Assembly: GCA_001802945.1 (NCBI GenBank)
Contig: MHAK01000040.1
Span: 1-64,000 of the forward strand
From: Ignavibacteria bacterium RIFCSPLOWO2_12_FULL_56_21
Lineage (GTDB): Bacteria > Bacteroidota > Ignavibacteria > UBA10030
Length of the DNA stretch: 64,000 nucleotides
Direction of reading: 5' to 3'
Below are positions 9,001-16,488 of this stretch, piece by piece. The notes beneath the pieces were generated by a model, which worked only from the letters and a program-made list of their open reading frames with translations, was not told the DNA's origin and made no database searches. The translations under genes were made by a program, and so were the position numbers. How positions within the stretch are numbered: position 1 is the first letter of the stretch; every line of letters begins with the position of its first letter.

Positions 9001-9786
9001 GGCGCCCCCCGTCAGTGCATAATTTGCTGCCGTGCTTGACGAAAGTGAATCGAGGGCTTCATTGAATTGGAGCTGAACGGAAGTAGCTGATAAAACCTGA
9101 AGCGTCAGGATGACGGGACCGACCGTGTCCGGTCCTGTGAACGGACTCTCCGTTGGACTCACTGACGACTGCGGATTGTCGTGCGTCGAATCATTCTCAA
9201 AGAAATCCGTTGAATTCTCGTTCGTGTCATAGCCGTTGCCGAACAGGTCGGGACCGATGCTGGACGAAGAACTTTTTCGTTCAAACGATTTCTTTGTGCT
9301 TGAGGTACTGGAGGGAGCAAATCGAGCTCCTTCGTTGGCAAGCGTCGGAGCAAGCACCGGATCCCAGCCAAAAGCATCTATGACAATTACACCGTCTCGC
9401 AGTTGGACGCACGATCGAATCCCTGAATTCGCAAGGTTCTTGCTCGACGGGAATGAGGCATCACGTCCGGCCACACCACCGTCACCAACCAGCAGAAAAC
9501 CGAACGCCGGGATGGTCTTTCCCGACAATGAAAGCGTCCATTCGGCGGTATTCGTGCCCGACGTGTTGCCCGACACAATGGTGACATTTGCGCCGAAAAT
9601 GATGTCTGAGCCGGTGGGATTGTAAAGTTCGATGAACTCGCCGGAATTGTAGACACTCGAACTTCCACCCATGGGTGCGACTTCGCTGATCACCACATGA
9701 TTTGCGAGTTGAGAGATTACCGCAGGAGGGGCAAATAGGGACAGAGACAGGAACAGAAACGGAAAAAGGGAATTGCGATATCGCAT
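6067..9786 (-). CDS. T9SS-secreted lamin-tail / tandem phospholipase D-like protein
   Basis: A 1239-residue exported protein. From the ATG at 9786 it has a signal peptide (to about residue 26), a lamin-tail domain (about 28-140, SGEFIELYNPTGSDI), an Ig-like segment (about 220-310), two OB-fold-like repeats (ARSLGEGNTVRVRGRVTV and a second copy near 530), a fibronectin-III-like segment, then two PLD domains. Their HxKxxxxD motifs are HNKFWVFD near 895 and HHKYGIVD near 1075, followed by GSWNMTD and GSHNWSS. The last 80 residues are a T9SS sorting domain (SPYPNPFNPATS...LGREVATL). Two PLD motifs make one active site, so it may be a nuclease or lipase; lamin-tail domains often accompany extracellular nucleases. 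An upstream in-frame ATG at 9906 is rejected because it would bury the signal peptide. Confidence 0.92.
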   Translation of the reverse strand: MRYRNSLFPFLFLSLSLFAPPAVISQLANHVVISEVAPMGGSSSVYNSGEFIELYNPTGSDIIFGANVTIVSGNTSGTNTAEWTLSLSGKTIPAFGFLLVGDGGVAGRDASFPSSKNLANSGIRSCVQLRDGVIVIDAFGWDPVLAPTLANEGARFAPSSTSSTKKSFERKSSSSSIGPDLFGNGYDTNENSTDFFENDSTHDNPQSSVSPTESPFTGPDTVGPVILTLQVLSATSVQLQFNEALDSLSSSTAANYALTGGASVISAQRQQANQSRVVLTTTVMANGVYSIDVSAVKDTAGNIMAAQNRQYSYGVISIATARSLGEGNTVRVRGRVTVGAEFASPAYIQDSTAGIAVFNTTFSTRAKPGDDWEVAGSLKSFNGLLEIDPLTDSLLISTGNAPPAPLLITSEGLTEADEARLVRINKAKINALGSFGPNTADSTYVAGDASGVFEMRVDRNTNIPNAPIPTDSVNIVGIVNDFLGTYRLMPRSYADIGVNDPVPGQDWTDIAVARNYSAGTPVRVRAIVTFNQTNATTNTIFIQDATGGIALFSTATNALQIGDSVQVYGAMGSFNNLAEIVNIDTLWTFGSGHPLPEPRVLGVTQASEAFEGMLVKFHAVRFMESGSFAGNTTYHLTNGTSSLDVRIPNLSPVIGTVIPAGAIDAVGVLGQFQSTYQLTPRSTGDLIGLPGPQISGTPVVDTLFDDGFRIRWNTVTAGTTKLLFGPGENFTDSLETTAEVTEHSMTVTGLRPGRIYAYQSVSSNSSGVSDAGKGYAVTTSSGSSGQISVYFNYSVDTTMGLAERAQGNVDLGGKILERIAAATKSIDMALYSFGDFNASAPDIVGRVADSLIAAKNRGVKVRMVFHDRTTTPEVNALMSAGIPVLKRTVVSTGSGMHNKFWVFDGRDTLNAADDWVVTGSWNMTDEGTYRDGQNAVFVQDQSLAAMYTKEFEEMFGSFTDTPNAGAARFGPTKRNDTPHWTMVGGTKVEVYFSPSDRTSANITRSAATANYNLFFGLLTFTRDEIAAELIARKNAGVIVRGIVDNTNDSGSDFSILQGAGIDVLSAGHGVVLGQFHHKYGIVDPFHDESDPMVITGSHNWSSSADGDNDENTVIIHSGSLARQFVEEFSKRYAESGGAGAVLGVERLKESIPSSYTLSSPYPNPFNPATSVEFSVPVASHVRVIVYDVLGREVATLADGRFEPGTFRAVWDASRSASGMYVVVMQAGDQRIMSKAVLVK

Positions 9787-9936
9787 ACGTTGCACTTTCA
9801 ACTTGTGGAATTGGTGGAAGAAAGATCCGGTCCGCAGCCGCTGTCTCCAGAACCCCCGGTCGAGAAATGTGAGGACAAAGAAATATAGCACTTTGGAGTG
9901 AGACAAGGAAGGGGAAGAGGGATGAGAGATAAGACG

Positions 9937-9990
9937 GGAATGATGGAATATTGGAATGATGGAATGAGGGATTCGTTATGAGGGATAAGG
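9937..9990. repeat. Short-period array of GGAATGATGGAAT words
   Basis: The word GGAAT (followed by GA or AT) recurs about every 9-10 bp, then GAGGGAT recurs. A related array in the opposite orientation (CCATTCCATTATTCC) lies at 32015-32070. Confidence 0.6.
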
Positions 9991-10217
9991 GATGCAGACC
10001 TGAGAATGGCAGGCCAGTGCTCAGTCCGAAGTGCGGGGTTCGGAAAAAGCGGTTTGCCGGGAAGCGGGATGAGCCAAGAGCCAATCGCCAAATACCAACC
10101 GCCAAAGAGGAAAACGCAGACTGTGAAGGATCAATGGCCAACGTGCGCAATCTTTCTGGACTAACACTCGCTGACCTCAACCTGATAATCCGAAATCCGC
10201 AATTTCCTTGACATACC

Positions 10218-10248
10218 TTTGAATGTCCCGCTCTCTTCTGTATATTTC
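10218..10248 (+). promoter_or_regulatory. Candidate Bacteroidota-type promoter for the mutT operon
   Basis: TTTG (10218-10221), 19 bp, then TATATTTC (10241-10248) matches the TTTG-N19-TAxxTTTG layout known for the Bacteroidota primary sigma factor except in the last base. It would start transcription close to the ATG at 10253, implying a very short leader. A TTGACA at 10209-10214 is too far from any good -10. Weakly supported. Confidence 0.3.
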
Positions 10249-10252
10249 GGCC

Positions 10253-10666
10253 ATGAAGAAGGTCGCCGTCGGCATTTTGATCGACAACAAAAAAGTCCTC
10301 GTGTGCCAGCGCAAGAAGGGGGCGCGATATGAGCTCAAGTGGGAATTCCCGGGAGGAAAAGTCGAAGACGGGGAATCCGTCGAACAATGCGCACGGCGGG
10401 AATTGCGGGAAGAGCTCTCTCTCGAGGCCGGACCATTTGAACGGGACGAAGTTGAGGTATCGCACTACGACGACGGCGGCTCCTTCGAAGTGCACTATTG
10501 CTACTTCGCGACCTTCACCGGGACATTGAAGAACAACGTCTTTGAACAGTTCTGCTGGGTTGACGCAGCAGAGCTTGCCAGGCTCGACATTCTGCATGGA
10601 AACAAAAACATCGTCCGTCGTCTCATCGACGGTCCGCTTTCGGCAAATCATCGCCATACCCCATGA
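10253..10666 (+). CDS. mutT: MutT-type Nudix hydrolase (8-oxo-dGTP diphosphatase)
   Basis: Hydrolyses 8-oxo-dGTP so that it is not built into DNA. The 137-residue protein from MKKVAVGILIDNKKVL has the Nudix box GGKVEDGESVEQCARRELRE followed by ELSL; the usual glycine near the end of the box is serine here. Length and the LKWEFPGGKVE block match MutT. The open frame begins 30 nt earlier, but ATG 10253 aligns with family starts. The stop overlaps the start of mutY as ATGA, so the two are translationally coupled, which supports the MutT role over other Nudix substrates. Confidence 0.88.
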   Translation: MKKVAVGILIDNKKVLVCQRKKGARYELKWEFPGGKVEDGESVEQCARRELREELSLEAGPFERDEVEVSHYDDGGSFEVHYCYFATFTGTLKNNVFEQFCWVDAAELARLDILHGNKNIVRRLIDGPLSANHRHTP

Positions 10667-11547
10667 CCCGCTCCTCGCACGGCGCTCTTCGCAGAAGAAT
10701 TCTCTCCTGGTATGGCGCTACCGCTCGTCCGCTCCCATGGCGGAACATCAAAGATCCATTCAGAATCATTGTTTCAGAAGTGATGCTTCAGCAAACGCAG
10801 GTGAGTCGCGTTCTCGTCAAATATCCTCAATTTGTGAAGCAATTTCGGTCATTTCGCGGGCTTTCGACGGCTACTCCGGGCAGTGTGCTTAGAGCCTGGA
10901 AGGGCATGGGCTACTATAATAGAGCGATCCGTCTTCGGGAATTGGGAAAGGTAGTGACGCACCGATTGCACGGCCGCCTCCCAAGAACGGTCGAAGGTCT
11001 GCAGAAGCTCCCCGGCATCGGACCTTACACAGCTCGCGCAGTCGCCTGCTTTGCCTTTGGAGTTCCGACGGCGGTTGTCGATACCAACGTCAGCCGCGTA
11101 CTGGCACGGCTGTTCCCGAAAGCGACACGCCGTTTGGGATTTCAAGCTGTTGCAGACGAATTTCTGCCCCGACGGAGCGCCTACAATTGGAACCAAGCGA
11201 TGATGGATTTCGGCGCGACAATCTGTACGGCCCGTAGTCCGAGATGCAGGCATTGTCCCCTGAGGAATCTCTGTCCTTCCGCCCACCGCGTTCAGGCGCT
11301 AAAGGTTTCGGCCACCACGGAACCCACGAGGGCCGGCATTCCGCGTAGAATCTATCGCGGACGCATCATCGATGCCCTTATGCGCCGCCGGACGATGACC
11401 CTGGGTGACATCGGTCGCGCCATCCTCACTCGATACTCCGACCGGGATGAATCGTGGCTGCGGGAAGTTTTGCTCACCCTCGAGCGGGACGGGCTCCTAT
11501 CTCTCCGACGAATCGGTCGTTTCTGGATCGTATCCCTTGTCGCGTAA
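10663..11547 (+). CDS. mutY: A/G-specific adenine DNA glycosylase
   Basis: Removes adenine mispaired with 8-oxoguanine. The 294-residue protein shows the HhH-GPD fold: catalytic Glu39 in SEVMLQQTQV, the hairpin LPGIGPYTARAVA (Tyr at the position where lyases have Lys, as in MutY/MUTYH), catalytic Asp140 in VVDTNVSRVLAR, and four Fe-S cysteines at 188, 195, 198 and 204 (C-x6-C-x2-C-x5-C). The Nudix-like C-terminal domain that normally reads 8-oxoG is absent; instead residues about 225-294 look like a small winged helix (TLGDIGRAILTRY). So 8-oxoG recognition may be done differently. Middle gene of the 8-oxoG operon. Confidence 0.92.
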   Translation: MTRSSHGALRRRILSWYGATARPLPWRNIKDPFRIIVSEVMLQQTQVSRVLVKYPQFVKQFRSFRGLSTATPGSVLRAWKGMGYYNRAIRLRELGKVVTHRLHGRLPRTVEGLQKLPGIGPYTARAVACFAFGVPTAVVDTNVSRVLARLFPKATRRLGFQAVADEFLPRRSAYNWNQAMMDFGATICTARSPRCRHCPLRNLCPSAHRVQALKVSATTEPTRAGIPRRIYRGRIIDALMRRRTMTLGDIGRAILTRYSDRDESWLREVLLTLERDGLLSLRRIGRFWIVSLVA

Positions 11548-12208
11548 GCCACGCAATCGGGGCGCCGACTCTGCAAATCGCCACAACAACCGTCGCGACG
11601 GATTACCTGCGTTGTACAGCGAGCGGCGTGAAGCGATTAGGCAACGATTGGCCGACTTCAGAGCCGTGCCCCCCGCCGGGTATTTCTACGAGCTTGCCTA
11701 TTGCCTCATGACACCACAATCGAAGGCCGCCCATGCCGATGCGGTTGTCGGGCTTCTCCGCGCCTGCAGATTCATGGAATCGCCGTTCGATGCACAGAAC
11801 CTGCTTCGCACAAAGGCGCACTACATACGATTTCATCGCACGAAGGCGCGTCACCTTCTCGCAGCTCATGCCCAGATGCAAGAGATCTCCAACACACTCA
11901 GCTCGAAGAACGACGCACTCTCACTGCGTGAATGGCTTGTCAGCAATGTCAATGGATTGGGGATGAAGGAAGCAACGCATTTCCTCAGGAATATCGGCAG
12001 GAATGACGGCCTCGCGATCCTCGACCGTCACATTCTGCGGAATCTTGTGCGATACGGTGCGATTCGCCGCATCCCCACTTCACTGACCCGAAAGAAGTAC
12101 CTTCAAGTGGAACAGAAGTTCGTCGAATTCTCACACAAGGTGGGCATTCCATTGGATGAATTAGATCTCCTGTTCTGGTCCATGGAAACAGGGGAGATTA
12201 GGAAGTAG
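11537..12208 (+). CDS. ogg: Ogg2-type 8-oxoguanine DNA glycosylase / AP lyase
   Basis: Bifunctional base-excision enzyme of the archaeal/bacterial Ogg2 family. Seen: YELAYCLMTPQSKA near the N-terminus, the helix-hairpin-helix with the catalytic lysine (NGLGMKEATHFLRNIGR), and catalytic Asp in AILDRHILRNLVRYG. No Fe-S cysteines, as expected. No good ATG exists: an ATG at 11405 would overlap mutY by 143 bp. I choose TTG 11537 (SRKPRNRG..., 223 residues, overlapping the mutY stop); TTG 11612 (198 residues) also fits. It completes a mutT-mutY-ogg set reading as one transcript. Confidence 0.85.
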   Translation: MSRKPRNRGADSANRHNNRRDGLPALYSERREAIRQRLADFRAVPPAGYFYELAYCLMTPQSKAAHADAVVGLLRACRFMESPFDAQNLLRTKAHYIRFHRTKARHLLAAHAQMQEISNTLSSKNDALSLREWLVSNVNGLGMKEATHFLRNIGRNDGLAILDRHILRNLVRYGAIRRIPTSLTRKKYLQVEQKFVEFSHKVGIPLDELDLLFWSMETGEIRK

Positions 12209-12221
12209 ACCTTGGAAGATT

Positions 12222-12252
12222 GCGGAGTGCGGATTGTGGATTGCGGATTAAC
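12222..12252. repeat. Degenerate TGCGGATT array
   Basis: ATTGCGGAGTGCGGATTGTG followed by GATTGCGGATTAA: the word GCGGATT (or one-base variants) occurs four times in about 30 bp in the spacer after ogg. Similar words appear near 10187-10206. No hairpin or U-tract. Confidence 0.6.
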
Positions 12253-12404
12253 TAAAGTGCAGCGGCCCTCATTGAGGCTGCTAAGGTTGACAATTTGTTG
12301 TTGAGCATTTGCAGTTTATTTCTTGGCCGTTGGCAGTTAGCCGTCCCTTGATATCGCTTTTCGATTGACGATTCACCATTCTCTTTTCACCTTCCCAGTT
12401 CTCC

Positions 12405-13568
12405 ATGCGATACCTCGTCATTGGTTCCGGCCTTATGGGCAGCGCGCTTGCATACGACCTCGCGCGTTCAAAAAACGTCCAGGAAGTGCTTCTCGCCGAC
12501 ATCGACCTGGACCGTGCCCGCAAGGTCGCAGACGGACTGCAGCTACATAAAGTCCATCCGATCCACCTGGATGTGACATCGCAGGAAGCCGTTCAGCGTG
12601 CAATGAAGCGGTGCGAATGTGCAATCGGCGCCGTTTCGTATCGCCATAATGAATCGTTGTCGAGGGCTGCCATCGGAGCGGGCGTTCACTTTTGCGACCT
12701 TGGGGGGAACGATGACGTCGTTGCGCAGCAGCGTGCGCTCGGTCCGGCGGCTGATGCGCGGGGCGTGACCATCGTTCCGAATTGTGGACTTGCGCCTGGG
12801 CTTGTGAACATCCTCGCTGCTCGGGGCGCCGAGGAATTCGACTCCGTCGACTCCATTCACATGAGAGTGGGGGGATTGCCGCGATACCCGCAGCCTCCGT
12901 TCAACTACCAGATCGTGTTCTCGGTAGAAGGTCTCCTCAACGAATACACCGGAATGTCGTCCGTGATTCGGGCAGGCAAGCTCGTGCAGGTGGAGTCAAT
13001 GACCGGACTGGAGCTTCTCGACTTCCCTGCTCCTGTCGGACATGCCGAGGCATTCCATACCTCGGGGGGAGCTTCAGCCTTACCGGAAATGTTCGAAGGA
13101 AAAGTCCGGAATCTGGACTACAAGACTGTCCGGTACCCTGGGCATTGCGAAAAATTCCGAACCTTGCTCGATCTCGGTTTCGCCAGTAGTCAACCGATCC
13201 AGATGGGGTCGAACATGTTCACTGAGCGAGAGTTGTTCCTGGAATTGATAAAGCGAAAATTACCGGACCGCGGACCCGATATAGTGGTGCTGCGTGTCGA
13301 AATTACCGGCTTCAAAAGTGCAAGTACTGCAGCCCTGAAATTCGAGTTCATTGACTTTTTTGACGATTCTGCCAATATTTCAGCAATGATGCGGTCGACG
13401 GCGTACCCTACGTCACTGATCGCACAATATCTGGCACAACAGGTGATACGTAAGCCTGGCGTCTGGACACCGGAGCAGTGTGTACCGCTGGAGCCTTTAC
13501 TGGGAGGACTTGAAGAGCGCGGGATCCGAATCAATCGGATGTGGGAGAGAGTTCCAACCCAGTCGTAG
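12405..13568 (+). CDS. Saccharopine dehydrogenase-family enzyme, probable L-lysine 6-dehydrogenase
   Basis: NAD(P)-dependent oxidoreductase of 387 residues. The N-terminus is a Rossmann fold with MRYLVIGSGLMGSALAYDL and an acidic residue ending strand 2 (LLADIDLDRA), favouring NAD. Blocks HFCDLGGNDDVV, IVPNCGLAPGLVNILAA and the C-terminal PFNYQIVFSVEGLLNEYT match lysine 6-dehydrogenase, which oxidises lysine to the semialdehyde, more than saccharopine reductase. It stands alone between spacer repeats and the pilin-like gene. Family assignment is firm; substrate is inferred. Confidence 0.8.
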   Translation: MRYLVIGSGLMGSALAYDLARSKNVQEVLLADIDLDRARKVADGLQLHKVHPIHLDVTSQEAVQRAMKRCECAIGAVSYRHNESLSRAAIGAGVHFCDLGGNDDVVAQQRALGPAADARGVTIVPNCGLAPGLVNILAARGAEEFDSVDSIHMRVGGLPRYPQPPFNYQIVFSVEGLLNEYTGMSSVIRAGKLVQVESMTGLELLDFPAPVGHAEAFHTSGGASALPEMFEGKVRNLDYKTVRYPGHCEKFRTLLDLGFASSQPIQMGSNMFTERELFLELIKRKLPDRGPDIVVLRVEITGFKSASTAALKFEFIDFFDDSANISAMMRSTAYPTSLIAQYLAQQVIRKPGVWTPEQCVPLEPLLGGLEERGIRINRMWERVPTQS

Positions 13569-13596
13569 ACATCGTTTTCTATCCTGACGGAGCGAC

Positions 13597-13983
13597 ATGG
13601 GTCAGCAGCAACTCTTGATGGTAGTTCTCTCGATGGTTCTCATCGGCGTAGCCATTGTTGTCGGTCTGACAATGGTGCAGGCGAATGCCATCGAGGCGAG
13701 CCGGTCCGCCCTTGTGTACGACCTTCTTCACTTTGCTTCCAAGGCCCGCGGATACTACTGGCGCCCCTCATATCTTGGCGGCGCAAACCGCGATTTCACA
13801 AACATCGCCAGCATGAATCTGTTCGTCTGGGACTCAAACGCGAATGGAAGATATTACATTGAAAGTACGAGCAAAGACGAGCTCGTTTTGGTCGGCGTCG
13901 GCCATATCGTAATCGGCGGAGATTCCATTACCGTGCGAATCTCAGTGAACGAGCGCAATAGCCGGGTCGAATACCTGAACTGA
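13597..13983 (+). CDS. Pilin-like protein with N-terminal TM helix (MGQQQLL type)
   Basis: A 128-residue protein beginning MGQQQLLMVVLSMVLIGVAI, a single hydrophobic helix starting almost at the first residue, followed by NAIEASRSALVYDLLHFASKA and a small beta-rich domain. The layout resembles type IV pilins/pseudopilins without a long leader. I recall very similar MGQQQLL proteins as common in Ignavibacteria, which supports the taxonomic guess. No prepilin peptidase cleavage site is obvious. Function unknown. Confidence 0.75.
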   Translation: MGQQQLLMVVLSMVLIGVAIVVGLTMVQANAIEASRSALVYDLLHFASKARGYYWRPSYLGGANRDFTNIASMNLFVWDSNANGRYYIESTSKDELVLVGVGHIVIGGDSITVRISVNERNSRVEYLN

Positions 13984-14102
13984 CCGTCGCCGCTGCACCC
14001 TCCGTCACCGCTTCCCCTTATCCTCTTCGTATATTCATTCCTGCATCGCTACATTTGTATAAATTTGTGGCTATTTTCTTCCTAGTCGCCTCCATTTTGA
14101 AC

Positions 14103-14129
14103 CGCGAATGTTCGCGAATAAACGCGAAG
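14103..14129. repeat. 10-bp periodic CGCGAA array
   Basis: CGCGAATGTT, CGCGAATAAA and CGCGAAGAGC follow each other with exact 10-bp period. It directly precedes the 111-bp element at 14141 and is similar in design to the CACGAATG array at 5946. Confidence 0.65.
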
Positions 14130-14140
14130 AGCGAACAGAA

Positions 14141-14251
14141 GCGATCTCAAAAACATCTGCCACAAGAGGCGCAAAAGTCACAAAATCAATTTTTGTGCGT
14201 TTTGAGCATTCTTGTGGCTCATTCTTGTCTGCGGTGCAGTTTTTGAGATAG
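14141..14251. repeat. 111-bp dispersed element with terminal inverted repeats, copy 1
   Basis: Begins GCGATCTCAAAAAC and ends GTTTTTGAGATAG; the shared arm ATCTCAAAAAC is an 11-bp perfect terminal inverted repeat. Its reverse complement aligns without large gaps to 27666-27776, including the blocks GAATGAGCCACAA, AACGCACA, TTTTGTGACTTTTG and CTTTTGTGGC-like segments. Non-coding, 9 bp before yajQ. Confidence 0.85.
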
Positions 14252-14260
14252 GCTGTAATA

Positions 14261-14758
14261 ATGGCTCAAAACAGTTCTTTCGATATCGTCTCCCACGTTG
14301 ACCTTCAGGAGGTCGACAACGCCATCAACCAGGCCGGAAAGGAAATCGGACAGAGATACGATTTCAAGGGACTGAACACGACGATCGACTTCGACCAGAA
14401 GGAAAAGGTGATCACTGTATCCGCATCCGATGATTTTCACTTGAAGAGCGCGGTCGATATCCTGCAGTCCAAGCTTGTCAAGCGCGGAGTCCATCTCAAA
14501 GCGCTCAAGTATGACCCGCCGGAATCGGCGGCCGGTAGCTCTGTCCGTCAGCGTATTCATCTCCGTGTCGGGATCGAAAAGGAAGATGCGAAACGTATCG
14601 TGGCTATGATCAAAGATCAGAAGCTGAAGGTCCAGGCTCAGATCATGGACGATCAGGTGCGAGTGACCGGTCGTGACAAGGATGATCTGCAAACGGTCAT
14701 CGCGGCTTTGCGGGCCGCAGACCTCCCGTTCGCAATGCAATTCGTGAATTACAGGTAA
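14261..14758 (+). CDS. yajQ: YajQ family nucleotide-binding protein
   Basis: UPF0234 protein of 165 residues; members bind c-di-GMP or nucleotides and act as cytoplasmic effectors. Characteristic blocks: FDIVSHVDLQEVDNAINQA, RYDFKGLNTTIDFD, RGVHLKALKYDPPE, and the C-terminal VRVTGRDKDDLQTVIAALR with PFAMQFVNYR. Length is typical. It is followed after 3 bp by an envelope amidase gene, so the two are likely co-transcribed. Confidence 0.95.
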   Translation: MAQNSSFDIVSHVDLQEVDNAINQAGKEIGQRYDFKGLNTTIDFDQKEKVITVSASDDFHLKSAVDILQSKLVKRGVHLKALKYDPPESAAGSSVRQRIHLRVGIEKEDAKRIVAMIKDQKLKVQAQIMDDQVRVTGRDKDDLQTVIAALRAADLPFAMQFVNYR

Positions 14759-14761
14759 TCG

Positions 14762-16441
14762 GTGGCCTACACAGGACAACGCGACGCTGCCTTCATACTC
14801 ATTTGTATGCTCGCCCTAGCCTCCTCTGTCCGGGCTGACGCACCGGGGGACCGGAAACATTCCCCCTTTGCAGCGTTCGAAATACAATCCGATTCCCTCC
14901 CCCGCCTCATTGTTGCTGCACGCGAAACGACCAGCGTGCGCGGAGCCGTGATCGACGGCATTCCGCTGCTTCCGTTGGCCGAAGTACTTGGAGCTCTCAA
15001 CGTGCAGCGTGGAGGTTCCGACACAGGCCGCGCGGCAAGCATCCGGTTTCCCGCGCATACGGCACGCCTCCTCCGCGGCAATCCGTTCGTCGTCATCACG
15101 GAAACGGCTTCGGGTTCGGCGTCGCTTTTGCAATTGTCGGCAGGTTTTCGCACTCTCGGCGGGCGGTGGTACATTCCTGTCCACGGGCTCGCAACTCTCC
15201 TCCGCGGAGTCCTCCCCCTTCCTCTGCATATGGACTCGCTGGGCAACATCGTCATTCGTGATTCCGCCGCCGCGGCTCCCCCGTTCGATGTCCAGAATGT
15301 CGACATCGAACAGCGTTTAAACGGTTATTTGATGACCATCCGCGCACCACGAAAGTTGGGCGATGTTGAAACCTGGCTGAAACCCGACGGGTGGCTGTTC
15401 GTGACCATTGAAGGGGCCAGGGCGGACACAGTCGCCCTGAAGAAGATGAAGCCGTACGGCGCCATTCGGCAGCTTCTCGTCTTCCAATCCCCCTCTTCGG
15501 TTCAGTTGACGTTCAAGGTCGCGGCAGACGTGGAAGCGGCGGAGGTCGTCAACGACCCGTCGTCGAACGACCTGTTCGTTTCCCTGCGAACGCGTTCCGC
15601 GAGCGAGCAAAAGGACCTGGACCGGAAGCGACAAGCACTCACTGACCGGACATTGACCCGCGAGCGGAACAAATGGCAGATGGACGTCATCGTCATCGAC
15701 GCAGGACATGGCGGGAAAGACCCCGGAACAATCGGTGTCGGCAAGGTGTACGAAAAGACTGTCACTCTGAGCATCGCTCTGAAGCTGGGAGCGCTGGTCA
15801 AGAAACACCTTCCCGGAGTGAAAGTGGTCTATACGAGGTCAACGGACAAGTTTGTGGAATTGTATCGCCGTGCACAGATCGCGAACGAGGCCGGCGGCAA
15901 TCTGTTCATCAGCATTCACTGCAATTCCATGGAAAAGAAACCCTCGCGAGCGAACGGGTTCGAGATCTACTTGCTCCGTCCGGGGCGGACAGACGACGCT
16001 GTACGCATCGCTGCACGCGAAAACGCCTCCATCCAGTTGGAAGACGACCGGGAGCGATACAAGGAGCTGACGGAAGAGCAGTTCATTCTGGTGACGATGG
16101 CGCAGAGCGCGTACATGAAGCACAGCGAGAACTTTGCTGAGATCGCGGCAGCGACGATGGACAAGCACCTGACGATGAAAAACGGTGGGGTGAAACAAGC
16201 GGGGTTTTACGTGCTCGTCGGCGCTTCCATGCCAAACGCGCTCATCGAGACGGGATACCTGTCGAACAAGAAGGATGAAGCGTTCCTGAAGAGTTCTGCC
16301 GGTCAGCAGAAGATCGCGGAAGCAGTTCTAGAAGGAATACGGAACTACAAGGAAGTGTACGAAAGGTCTTTGCGTGAGGGGTTTGGAAGCGAGTCCGCGA
16401 CACAGGGGACGAACGGAGACGGTCCGAAGGAACGAAACTGA
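14762..16441 (+). CDS. N-acetylmuramoyl-L-alanine amidase with AMIN-like N-terminal domain
   Basis: Periplasmic zinc amidase that cuts the stem peptide from peptidoglycan, as in cell separation. The 559-residue product starts at GTG 14762 with a signal peptide (cleaved near RADA), has a copper-amine-oxidase-like/AMIN region (about 30-270), and an Amidase_3 domain from about 308. Zinc ligands and catalytic residues are visible: DAGHGGKDPG (His about 314), the Glu in VYEKTVT, SIHCNS (about 385), and catalytic Glu in ALIETGYLSN (about 495). It ends in a short polar tail. Operon partner of yajQ. Confidence 0.9.
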   Translation: MAYTGQRDAAFILICMLALASSVRADAPGDRKHSPFAAFEIQSDSLPRLIVAARETTSVRGAVIDGIPLLPLAEVLGALNVQRGGSDTGRAASIRFPAHTARLLRGNPFVVITETASGSASLLQLSAGFRTLGGRWYIPVHGLATLLRGVLPLPLHMDSLGNIVIRDSAAAAPPFDVQNVDIEQRLNGYLMTIRAPRKLGDVETWLKPDGWLFVTIEGARADTVALKKMKPYGAIRQLLVFQSPSSVQLTFKVAADVEAAEVVNDPSSNDLFVSLRTRSASEQKDLDRKRQALTDRTLTRERNKWQMDVIVIDAGHGGKDPGTIGVGKVYEKTVTLSIALKLGALVKKHLPGVKVVYTRSTDKFVELYRRAQIANEAGGNLFISIHCNSMEKKPSRANGFEIYLLRPGRTDDAVRIAARENASIQLEDDRERYKELTEEQFILVTMAQSAYMKHSENFAEIAAATMDKHLTMKNGGVKQAGFYVLVGASMPNALIETGYLSNKKDEAFLKSSAGQQKIAEAVLEGIRNYKEVYERSLREGFGSESATQGTNGDGPKERN

Positions 16442-16488
16442 GGGTTGAAGTTGCCTATTGGGAGACGATTCTGTGATATTCCCTCAGG

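Larger units (their letters stand above)
9787..10252. other. Intergenic region with short degenerate repeats
   Basis: Divergent spacer between the phospholipase gene (minus) and mutT (plus). It holds a TGGAAT-type array near 9937-9990, a GCCAA/CCAAT-rich stretch near 10070-10105 and a CCGAAATCCGCAATTT stretch near 10187-10206, then the candidate mutT promoter. No gene supported. Confidence 0.6.

Noticed and set aside
9482-10657. 391-codon minus-strand open frame over mutT and the spacer
   Set aside because: Covers mutT antisense and spacer repeats; reads as low-quality sequence without motif.
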